A stretch of DNA of 5,433 nt from Betaproteobacteria bacterium (GTDB taxonomy: Bacteria; Pseudomonadota; Gammaproteobacteria; Burkholderiales; SG8-41), in the NCBI GenBank assembly GCA_021414185.1, contig JAIOOZ010000039.1, positions 1 to 5,433 of the forward strand. Direction: 5' to 3'. Shown piece by piece: positions 1 through 5,035 of this stretch. Under the pieces are notes generated by a model that had not been told where the DNA came from, did not search any database, and was given only the letters and a program-made list of their open reading frames with translations. The position numbers and the translations under genes are program-made. Each line of letters begins with the position of its first letter. The stretch's first letter is position 1.

Positions 1-1
1 C

Positions 2-670
2 GCCGAGCCGGTCGATCCGCGCTCCGGCATTGCGGAGCCTTCGGTATTCATTTTTTCATACGGCATCCTGGTCAACCAGGAAGGCCGGCGTTTCACCGAT
101 GAAGCGCCAGCGACCGTCGATGCGTGTTACGAAAAAGTCACACGCCAGATTTTCAACCAGACCAACGGCATTGCTTACGTGGTGCTCGATGCGCGGCACA
201 TGGACGTGCCCAATTACAAACTGGGTCTGCGCACCGACCAGCCGCCGATCGCGGCGGACACCATATCCGGTCTCGCCGCGAAAATCGGCGTACCGGCGGA
301 TACGTTGGCGGCAACGGTGGCTGATTACAACCGCGCATGCCGTAGCGGAGAGTTCAAACCGCTGGTGCTCGATGGCCTCGCTACGCACGGAATCGCGCCC
401 GCCAAATCGAACTGGGCACATCCGCTCGACAAGGCTCCGTTCCACGCGTATCCGATCATTTCATCCAATGTGTTCACGTTCGGCGGCTTGAAAGTGGACA
501 GCCACGCGCGCGTGCTGAACCGTGACGGTGATGCAATCCCCGGCCTCTACGCGGCGGGCGAAATCATCGGCTCTTACTATCGCAATTACACCGGCGCCAC
601 GTCGGTGCTGAAAGGCGCAGTGTTCGGCCGCCTGGCCGGCACGGATGCCGCCACCATAAAGGCAGATTAA
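2..670 (+). CDS. FAD-dependent dehydrogenase, TcuA / fumarate reductase flavoprotein-like (5' partial)
   Basis: This is the C-terminal 222 residues of a flavoprotein whose start lies left of the window; the family is usually about 450-550 residues, so the N-terminal FAD (Rossmann) half is missing from view. The visible part has the family landmarks in order: a VNQEGRRFTDE block (about residues 24-34 of the fragment), a proline/aromatic stretch PLDKAPFHAYPI, the GGLKVD strand, and the C-terminal FAD-binding signature GLYAAGEIIG followed by GAVFGRLAG. The form of the last block (GEIIG...NYTGATSVLKGAVFGRLAG) resembles tricarballylate dehydrogenase-like (TcuA) members more than respiratory fumarate reductases. 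It probably oxidises or reduces a C-C bond of an organic acid in the cytoplasm; the substrate is unknown. Its TAA stop is followed directly by the ATG of a Bug solute receptor, so it is likely the first visible gene of an uptake/catabolism operon. Family assignment is firm, substrate is not. Confidence 0.88.
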   Translation, partial: AEPVDPRSGIAEPSVFIFSYGILVNQEGRRFTDEAPATVDACYEKVTRQIFNQTNGIAYVVLDARHMDVPNYKLGLRTDQPPIAADTISGLAAKIGVPADTLAATVADYNRACRSGEFKPLVLDGLATHGIAPAKSNWAHPLDKAPFHAYPIISSNVFTFGGLKVDSHARVLNRDGDAIPGLYAAGEIIGSYYRNYTGATSVLKGAVFGRLAGTDAATIKAD

Positions 671-1312
671 ATGAACGCAAAAAAATTTCCGCAACTCTCG
701 TTCGTCGCGCTCGGTCTCGCGCTGGCGATGTCCGTAGTCCAGGCGCAAACCTATCCCAGCAAGCAGGTGCGTTTTGTCGTCGGCTTTCCGGCGGGCGGCG
801 CGACTGACGTGGTGGCGCGCGCCATCAGCCAGAATCTGTCGGAGGCGCTGGGCCACCCGGTGGTGGTCGACAACCGTGCCGGGGCGGCGAGCAATATTGC
901 AGCCGAGCTCGTTGCCACATCGCCCAAGGACGGGCACACGATATTCCTCGGCACCGTTTCGCTGGCGATCAATCCCAGCCTTTATAAAAAGCTGCCGTAC
1001 AACGCGCTGAAAGATTTCACGGCGGTCTCGCAGGTCACTGACACGCCGTTCATGTTCGTCACCCACCCGTCATTGCCGGTCAGGAACGTGAAAGAATTCG
1101 TCGCGCTCGCCAAGGCGCGGCCCGGGCAGTTGAATTATGGCTCGGCGGGCAACGGCTCGGGCGGACATTTGTTTACCGCGATGTTCGGCAGCATGGCGGG
1201 TGTTAATCTCGTGCACGTGCCGTATCGCGGTGCGTCGTACGCGACGACTTCGGTGCTGTCCGGCGAAACGATATTCATGTTCGACAATATCGTCACCACG
1301 CTGCCGCCGTGA
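671..1312 (+). pseudogene. Bug/TctC-family periplasmic solute receptor, N-terminal piece of a frame-disrupted gene
   Basis: The 213-residue product begins with a signal peptide (MNAKK n-region, hydrophobic LSFVALGLALAMSVV, likely cleavage after VQA before QTYP). It continues with Bug-family motifs: YPSKQVRFVVGFPAGGATDVVAR (ligand-loop PAGG.D), VVVDNRAGA, DGHTIFLG, LNYGSAGNGSGGH, VHVPYRGA and MFDN. Such proteins bind small carboxylates in the periplasm, classically for tripartite tricarboxylate transport or for signalling. The reading frame meets TGA right after DNIVTTLPP, where intact relatives continue with the lobe-crossing segment (about 50 residues up to APA.TP). The rest of the receptor resumes in the +1-shifted frame at 1303-1491. 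Aligned to the intact paralogue at 2394-3374, 52 codons are replaced by 2 nt, a loss of about 154 nt; restoring it gives 324 aa, matching the 326 aa paralogue. The ATG directly abuts the upstream stop; AAAGG at 658-662 is a plausible ribosome site. The product is probably non-functional. Confidence 0.85.
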
Positions 1313-1491
1313 TCGCGCGGCTGCAGGGCGAAATCAGCAAGATTGTCAAAATCCCGGAAATCCGCGACCGCTTTCTGGCGCTGGGCGCGGAGCCGGTCGG
1401 CAGCACACCCGAGCAGTTCGCCGCGTTCTACCGTGCCGAAGTCCTGAAGTGGGCCAAGGTCGTCAAGGACTCGGGCGCGCAAATCGATTGA
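1309..1491 (+). pseudogene. Bug/TctC-family receptor, C-terminal remnant of the disrupted gene
   Basis: This frame encodes the conserved tail of a Bug receptor: VIARLQGEISKIVKIPEIRDRFLALGAEPVGSTPEQFAAFYRAEVLKWAKVVKDSGAQID. It matches, position by position, IIARLNRELDAIVRNPEVKERFF..GLEVVGGTPGQYA in the intact receptor downstream. Reading back in the same frame adds two Ala codons (1303-1308), fitting the family's TPAAVIARL motif, so homology really starts at about 1303. The only start available is GTG at 1309, which overlaps the TGA of the N-terminal piece as GTGA; there is no ribosome site of its own, so any translation would be by coupling. It lacks a signal peptide and cannot fold as a receptor lobe alone. 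It is best read as the 3' half of one pseudogene spanning 671-1491. Confidence 0.82.
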
Positions 1492-1522
1492 GCCGGCTCA
1501 ACGTTCGATAAGAAAGCACACG

Positions 1523-2347
1523 ATGGGTATGAAAATCTGGCACCAGAGTTTTACCGTACTCGGCAACCTGCCGCCGTACGCGGCGGCGCTGCAGGCGCAT
1601 TTCCGCAAGGTCGCGCGGCCCGATACGGAAGTGGTGCTGCACGGCATGCACGACAAGACTTACCAGACCAATTATCCCGGCAACGATATCCGTTACGCCT
1701 ATATGCAGTACCTGCACGGCCAGCAGTTCATCATGGGCGGCATCGCGGCCGAAGAGCAGGGCTTCGATGCGTACGCGATGATGACGATCCCGGAACCTGC
1801 TTTGCGCGAGGTGCGCAGCGTGGTCGACGTGCCGGTCGTGGGCTACGGCGAGAGTTCCTATCTGACCGCGAGCATGCTGGGGCAAAAAGTCGGCGTTCTC
1901 CTCTTCATCACCGAAATGGCGCCGCTCATACGCGAGAACGCCGAGCGCGTGATTGCCGCCAACCGTTTTGCCGGCGTGCGTCCGGTCGGCTTCACGTTCA
2001 ACGATGTGTTGCAGGCGTTCGACAACCCGGCGCCGCTGCTCGACAAGTTCCGCGAGTCGGCGCGCGCGCTGATACGCGATGGCGCCGACGTGATCATTCC
2101 GGGCGAAGCGCCGTTGTGCGTGCTGCTCGCGCGCAATGGACTCAATCGCGTGGACGACGTGCCGGTGCTCGACGCTATCGGCGCGACCATCAAGATGGCG
2201 GAGTCCATGGTCGATTTGCGCCGCAGTTCGGGCGCGGGACCTGCGCGGAGCGGCTACTTCATGGCCAAGCCGCCGCGCGAGCGCGTCAAGGAATTGCTGG
2301 ATTTGTACGGTATTTCGAAGCTTAGCCCTGCAGAGGGCAAGCCCTGA
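1523..2347 (+). CDS. Asp/Glu (hydantoin) racemase-superfamily protein lacking the two catalytic cysteines
   Basis: The 274-residue cytoplasmic protein has the two-domain Asp/Glu racemase fold pattern. It opens with KIWHQSFTVLG; each half then carries a catalytic-loop equivalent: GFDAYAMMTIPEPAL...VVDVPVVGYGESS (residues 80-112) and GADVIIPGEAPLCVLL (187-202), followed by VPVLDAIGATIKMAE (213-227). In hydantoin and aspartate racemases these loops hold the two acid/base Cys (..C..DP.. and GC(A/T)GM). Here the first is Thr88 and the second is Glu195 in PGEAPL; Cys199 lies four residues later and is not at the catalytic position. The active-site framework (P..GYGE, LDA) is retained, so the protein looks selected rather than decayed, but its reaction is probably not cofactor-independent two-Cys racemisation. 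It may act as an isomerase or lyase on the compound taken up by the neighbouring receptors (inference). It starts 31 nt after the broken receptor and ends 46 nt before the intact one. A second in-frame ATG lies at 1529, and the ribosome site (AAGAAAG) is weak. Confidence 0.85.
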   Translation: MGMKIWHQSFTVLGNLPPYAAALQAHFRKVARPDTEVVLHGMHDKTYQTNYPGNDIRYAYMQYLHGQQFIMGGIAAEEQGFDAYAMMTIPEPALREVRSVVDVPVVGYGESSYLTASMLGQKVGVLLFITEMAPLIRENAERVIAANRFAGVRPVGFTFNDVLQAFDNPAPLLDKFRESARALIRDGADVIIPGEAPLCVLLARNGLNRVDDVPVLDAIGATIKMAESMVDLRRSSGAGPARSGYFMAKPPRERVKELLDLYGISKLSPAEGKP

Positions 2348-2382
2348 TGCCGCGTCATATGACATTCGCGGCGTGTTTAAAC

Positions 2383-2387
2383 GGGAG
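2383..2387 (+). promoter_or_regulatory. Shine-Dalgarno fixing the start of the intact Bug receptor
   Basis: GGGAG lies 6 nt before ATG 2394. It decides against the much longer open frame from 2136, whose extra N-terminus is an overlap with the racemase gene and would bury the signal peptide. Confidence 0.75.
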
Positions 2388-2393
2388 CAAGTA

Positions 2394-3374
2394 ATGAGTT
2401 TTTCAGGCAGGAGATTTTGCACGCGGTTCACCGCAGTACTCGTGGCATTCGGCGTAGCCGCCCATGCCTGCGCGCAGGATTATCCGCACAAGCCGGTGCG
2501 GCTCATCGTGCCGTTCGTGCCGGGCGGCGGGACCGACCTGATCGCCAGAACGTTGAGCGCGCGTTTGTCCGATGCGCTGGGTCAATCGGTCGTAGTCGAC
2601 AACCGTGCTGGAGCCGGCGGCGTAATTGGCGCCGACCTTGTTGCCAAAGCTTTGCCCGACGGCTATACGCTCGTGATGGGCACGCCGGGTCCGTTGACGA
2701 TCAATCCGGCGTTGATCGCGAAAATGCCGTACACGCTGGCCGACTTCGCGCCGATCACCCTGACTACCATCAGCCCGTTCATGCTGGTCGTTCATCCGGC
2801 CGTGGCGGCCAAATCGGTCAAGGAATTGATTGCGCTTGCGCAGGCCAAGCCCAATGCGCTGAATTTCGGCTCGGCCGGTACCGGCTCGGTCGCGCATCTC
2901 GCCAGCGAGCAATTCAAGGCGCTGGCCGGCGTGCAAATTACGCACGTGCCGTACAAAGGCGGTGGCCAGTCGCTGATCGATCTGCTCGCCGGCCAGCTGC
3001 AGATGGTGATCGACAATATGCCGACGGTGCTCCCGCAGGTCCGTCTCGGTAAATTGAGAGGGCTCGCGGTCGGCACCAAAAAAAGATCGGCGCTGGTGCC
3101 CGAGTATCCGACCATGATAGAGGCGGGCGTTCCCGGTTATGAAGCGAGCACCGCGTCCGGCGTACTTGCGCCGGCCAAAACGCCGCCGCCCATCATTGCG
3201 CGGCTCAACCGCGAACTTGATGCCATCGTGCGCAATCCTGAAGTCAAAGAACGCTTTTTTGCGCAGGGGCTGGAGGTAGTCGGCGGCACGCCCGGGCAGT
3301 ATGCGCAGCATCTGCGCGACGAGCTGGCGTTGAACGCGCGCATCATCAAGGCGGCGGGCATCAAACCCGACTGA
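2394..3374 (+). CDS. Bug/TctC-family periplasmic solute-binding receptor
   Basis: The intact 326-residue protein is of standard family length. The N-terminus MSFSGRRFCTRF plus a hydrophobic core (TAVLVAFGVAAHACA) is a Sec signal peptide with likely cleavage after ACA, before QDYP. All Bug landmarks are present: YPHKPVRLIVPFVPGGGTDLIAR (first ligand loop, with G.D), VVVDNRAGAGG, DGYTLVMGTPG, INPAL.AKMPY, LNFGSAGTGSVAHL, ITHVPYKGGGQ, the Q(L)QMVIDNMPTVLP hinge, KLRGLAVG..KRS...PEYPTMIEAGVPGYE, LAPAKTPPPIIARLN and VVGGTPGQYA. Bug proteins bind small organic acids (di- or tricarboxylates, aromatic acids, amino acids) in a two-lobe cleft. It is the paralogue of the broken receptor at 671-1491 and lies in the same operon, which may explain why loss of that one was tolerated. 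The ligand cannot be predicted. The membrane subunits TctA/TctB are not in the window, and many Bug genes are orphans in this sense. Confidence 0.93.
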   Translation: MSFSGRRFCTRFTAVLVAFGVAAHACAQDYPHKPVRLIVPFVPGGGTDLIARTLSARLSDALGQSVVVDNRAGAGGVIGADLVAKALPDGYTLVMGTPGPLTINPALIAKMPYTLADFAPITLTTISPFMLVVHPAVAAKSVKELIALAQAKPNALNFGSAGTGSVAHLASEQFKALAGVQITHVPYKGGGQSLIDLLAGQLQMVIDNMPTVLPQVRLGKLRGLAVGTKKRSALVPEYPTMIEAGVPGYEASTASGVLAPAKTPPPIIARLNRELDAIVRNPEVKERFFAQGLEVVGGTPGQYAQHLRDELALNARIIKAAGIKPD

Positions 3375-3423
3375 GCGGCCGGGACACAGTGCTGCGGATG
3401 TGCTCCTGAGACGATGCAACTGT

Positions 3424-3448
3424 CCACCACGAATGGTGGTCAAACCAC
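3424..3448 (+). other. Two mutually exclusive short hairpins upstream of the DUF4124 gene
   Basis: CCACCA (3424-3429) and TGGTGG (3434-3439) form a perfect 6-bp stem with a CGAA loop. The same middle segment GTGGT (3436-3440) can instead pair with ACCAC (3444-3448) across a 3-nt loop. A TACAAT hexamer follows at 3449-3454, resembling a -10 box, but no good -35 is spaced from it. The element could be an operator or leader structure, or chance; evidence is sequence symmetry only. Confidence 0.3.
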
Positions 3449-3461
3449 TACAATTGCACGG

Positions 3462-3944
3462 ATGAACGGGCAAAATATGTTGCGGCTATCGATGCTGATT
3501 GCGGCGGTGCTCGCGGCGAACATCGCGGCGGCGCAGGTGTACGAGTGCACCAACGCCAGGGGCGTGAAGGAGTTCGCCCGGTTCTGCCCGCCGGGCACGG
3601 TGCAGCAACGCCAGGTTACCAAGGGCAGTGAAAGCGCCGTTGCCGACCCGCCCGGTGGCGCCAGCGCCCCGGCACCAAAGAGCATTGAAGCGCAGGACGT
3701 TGAATTCAGGAAGCGCGTGCTCGAACGCCAGGAAGCTGAAACCAAGGCGGCGCAGGAAAAAGAGAAAGCCGACGAATTCGAGCGCAACTGCATTGAAGCG
3801 CGCGCCCAGTTGAAAGCGGTGGAGGACGGCATGCGCATGGAGCGTATCGATCCGGCGACCGGCGAGCGCATACAGTTTGGCGACCGCGAACGCGCCGAAG
3901 AAGCCGACCGTCAGCGCAGGGCGGTAGCGCAGTGGTGCAAGTAA
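3462..3944 (+). CDS. Exported DUF4124-like small protein with C-terminal coiled-coil region
   Basis: The product is about 160 residues. The N-terminus MNGQNMLRLSMLIAAVLAANIAAA is a signal peptide, with cleavage expected before QVYEC, so the mature protein is periplasmic. The next segment (AQVYECTNARGVKEFARFCPPG) matches the pattern of DUF4124 domains (VYk..D..G...y...P), here with two Cys that could form a disulfide. A Pro/Ala linker is followed by a highly charged helical stretch (from about DVEFRKRVLERQEAETKAAQEKEKADEFERNC) and a tail with PATGERIQFGDRERAEEADRQR ending WCK, a layout familiar in proteobacterial DUF4124 proteins. Four Cys in total (VYEC, RFC, RNC, WCK) suggest two disulfides. 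Function of the family is unknown. The start is uncertain: ATG 3414 would give an overlong n-region, ATG 3477 gives a minimal signal peptide, and 3462 is chosen as a compromise. It converges on the minus-strand gene 10 nt away. Confidence 0.75.
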   Translation: MNGQNMLRLSMLIAAVLAANIAAAQVYECTNARGVKEFARFCPPGTVQQRQVTKGSESAVADPPGGASAPAPKSIEAQDVEFRKRVLERQEAETKAAQEKEKADEFERNCIEARAQLKAVEDGMRMERIDPATGERIQFGDRERAEEADRQRRAVAQWCK

Positions 3945-3945
3945 C

Positions 3946-3962
3946 CGGGCGTTCCTAGCCCG
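3946..3962. terminator. Weak hairpin at the convergent gene junction
   Basis: CGGGC (3946-3950) and GCCCG (3958-3962) form a 5-bp GC stem with a 7-nt loop, centred on the 10-nt gap between two convergent genes. There is no T-tract on either strand, so it is at best a weak bidirectional terminator. Position is the main argument. Confidence 0.25.
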
Positions 3963-4356
3963 CCGGCTTGGGACGCAGGAACGCGGCGCGAGCGGCCGCT
4001 TGTTCCGCTTCGAACGATTCCCTCAGCATGTTTCTGAACGACCCGACTGCGCGCGGCTTGCCGAGCAGGCAACTGACGGCCGCGGGATAGCCGACGAGCA
4101 AAGTCGTGCCGAGCAAAGGCGGTGTGCGTGCGCGCTCTGCGTGATGGCGCTCAAAAATAAATTCGGTATACGCAACGCAGGACGGCGAAAAGTAGACCTC
4201 GCACGCGCCGGATTTCGCGCGCCGGGTGAATACCGCCATACCGGGGCCGGGATCCCGCAGCAGAAAGCAGCGCGCGATATCCGCGCGGATATTTTCCAGC
4301 TCACCCGCCGCGATCTCGTCGGGCGTGAGTGAAATCATGCTCCAATCTGCTGCCAT
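3955..4356 (-). CDS. Hypothetical protein, 133 aa, unrecognised
   Basis: I do not recognise this protein. From ATG 4356 it reads MAADWSMISLTPDEIAAGELENIRADIARCFLLRDPG, then a mixed central part (AVFTRRAKSGACEVYFSPSCVAYTEFIFERHHAER), a hydrophobic stretch (PPLLGTTLLVGYPAAVSCLLG) and a charged, alanine-rich helical C-terminus (NMLRESFEAEQAAARAAFLRPKPAG). It has four Cys and no signal peptide or clear membrane helix; it is probably cytosolic. Codons end mostly in G/C as in the neighbours, which supports real coding on this strand over the shorter opposite-strand frames. The frame stays open back to 4515, but the extra part lies in AT-rich sequence of non-coding character. ATG 4356 has a GGGA ribosome site 8 nt upstream; ATG 4338 is an alternative. 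It is divergent from the CinA-like gene and convergent with the DUF4124-like gene, so probably monocistronic. Confidence 0.65.
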   Translation of the reverse strand: MAADWSMISLTPDEIAAGELENIRADIARCFLLRDPGPGMAVFTRRAKSGACEVYFSPSCVAYTEFIFERHHAERARTPPLLGTTLLVGYPAAVSCLLGKPRAVGSFRNMLRESFEAEQAAARAAFLRPKPAG

Positions 4357-4498
4357 TTTCGGCGTCCCATCCCTGGACTTTATAGTTGTCGTCAGCCGCG
4401 CCGCATCGGCAGCGGTTAACGCTGTTATTATTGTAAGCTCTATTAAATCAATATGTAAGAACATCAACAGGCAATAAGTCACAAATCGGAGTCGCGCA

Positions 4499-4510
4499 TA
4501 TACATGTATA
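4499..4510. repeat. 12-bp perfect palindrome TATACATGTATA
   Basis: TATACATGTATA is exactly self-complementary and lies 45 nt before the start of the CinA-like gene, inside the AT-rich divergent region. The position and symmetry suit an operator for a dimeric regulator overlapping a promoter, but this is inference; no regulator gene is visible nearby. Confidence 0.4.
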
Positions 4511-4543
4511 AGCACGCGTGACCCTGCACCGTAACGAGGATAA

Positions 4544-4550
4544 AGAGGAG
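4544..4550 (+). promoter_or_regulatory. Strong Shine-Dalgarno of the CinA-like gene
   Basis: AGAGGAG lies 5 nt before ATG 4556. It is the best ribosome site in the window and fixes the start. Confidence 0.8.
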
Positions 4551-4555
4551 ATCTG

Positions 4556-5035
4556 ATGCGCGAATTGCTGCCCTACGCCGAAAAAGTCGCCGCACTGCTG
4601 AAAAAACGCAAAGAGACCATCGCCGTTGCGGAATCGTCGGCCGGCGGCCTGATTGCGGCGGCGTTGCTCGCGGTGCCCGGTGCATCGGCATATTTTCAGG
4701 GCGGTGTCGTTTTGTACACCCGCGCGTCGTGGCGCGTGTTGAAGGATTTCGAGGATGAAATGTTTGCTGGTACGACGCCCGCAACCGAAGCTAATGCGCT
4801 GGTGCGCGCACGCATCATCCGCGAACGCTTCGGTACCGTGTGGGGCATAGGCGAAACGGGCGCTGCGGGACCGACCGGCGGGCGCTACGGCAATCCCGCA
4901 GGGATGGCCTGCATCGCGGTCGCCGGCGGTAATGAACGCACGTCCACCGTAAAAACCGGCAGCAGCGACCGTGTCGCCAACATGCATGCTTTTGCGGCGG
5001 GCGCGCTGGAACTTTTGGCGGAGAACCTGGCATGA
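4556..5035 (+). CDS. Stand-alone CinA C-terminal domain protein (PncC-like), variant active site
   Basis: The 159-residue protein matches the CinA C-terminal domain throughout. It has TIAVAESSAGGLIAAALLAVPGAS (residues 21-44, for the usual AES(C)TGG..a..lt.vpGaS), YFQGGVVLYT (46-55), and the GETGAAGPTGGRYGNPAG block (99-116, usual TGiAGPtGg...kPvGtv), ending in DRVANMHAFAAGALELL. Characterised members (PncC/YgaD) are nicotinamide-mononucleotide amidohydrolases in NAD salvage, deamidating NMN to nicotinic acid mononucleotide. The Ser of the AES motif (Ser27), the reported nucleophile, is kept. The conserved Lys that follows Y(S/T)N..K is Trp59 here (YTRASW), and the loop after it lacks the usual LGV. 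NMN deamidase activity is thus doubtful, and the protein may be a divergent subgroup with another substrate. There is no N-terminal CinA (MoaB-like) domain. The stop overlaps the next gene's start by 4 nt, implying translational coupling to a Bug receptor. Confidence 0.87.
   Translation: MRELLPYAEKVAALLKKRKETIAVAESSAGGLIAAALLAVPGASAYFQGGVVLYTRASWRVLKDFEDEMFAGTTPATEANALVRARIIRERFGTVWGIGETGAAGPTGGRYGNPAGMACIAVAGGNERTSTVKTGSSDRVANMHAFAAGALELLAENLA

Larger units (their letters stand above)
4357..4555. promoter_or_regulatory. AT-rich divergent intergenic region (promoters for both flanking genes expected)
   Basis: This 199-nt region between divergent genes is clearly AT-richer than the coding DNA around it, especially 4425-4515, as expected for promoters firing both ways. 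It contains an inverted repeat CAGCG-N5-CGCTG (4410-4424), a TTATTATTGTAA run (4425-4436), a TATTAAATCAATATGTAAG stretch (4441-4459) and a 12-bp palindrome at 4499-4510. I could not identify a -35/-10 pair with good match and spacing on either strand, so no individual promoter is called. Confidence 0.5.

Noticed and set aside
461..1066. 201-codon open frame on the minus strand
   Set aside because: It overlaps the FAD enzyme and receptor genes, whose protein motifs are unambiguous on the plus strand.
2374..2381. GTTTAAAC 8-bp palindrome between racemase and receptor
   Set aside because: It is a short palindrome without partner repeats or regulatory context; chance is sufficient.
2136..2393. 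In-frame N-terminal extension of the intact Bug receptor, giving a 412-residue product
   Set aside because: It overlaps the racemase gene in another frame and would bury a clear signal peptide. ATG 2394 with GGGAG 6 nt upstream is the real start.
1463..2431. 322-codon open frame on the minus strand
   Set aside because: It is antisense to the racemase-fold gene, with Arg/His-rich composition and no family motif; a shadow of strong codon bias.
2403..3473. 356-codon open frame on the minus strand
   Set aside because: It is antisense to the Bug receptor, with Arg/His/Gln-rich low-complexity composition typical of GC-rich shadow frames and no recognisable motif.
4410..4436. CAGCG-N5-CGCTG inverted repeat followed by a T-rich run, terminator-like on the plus strand
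   Set aside because: No plus-strand gene ends upstream of it (the nearest ends at 3944), and the stem is only 5 bp. It is left as part of the divergent intergenic description.
4357..4515. N-terminal extension of the minus-strand hypothetical protein to 186 aa
   Set aside because: The extension lies in AT-rich sequence of intergenic character. ATG 4356 has its own ribosome site and the coding-like codon pattern begins there.
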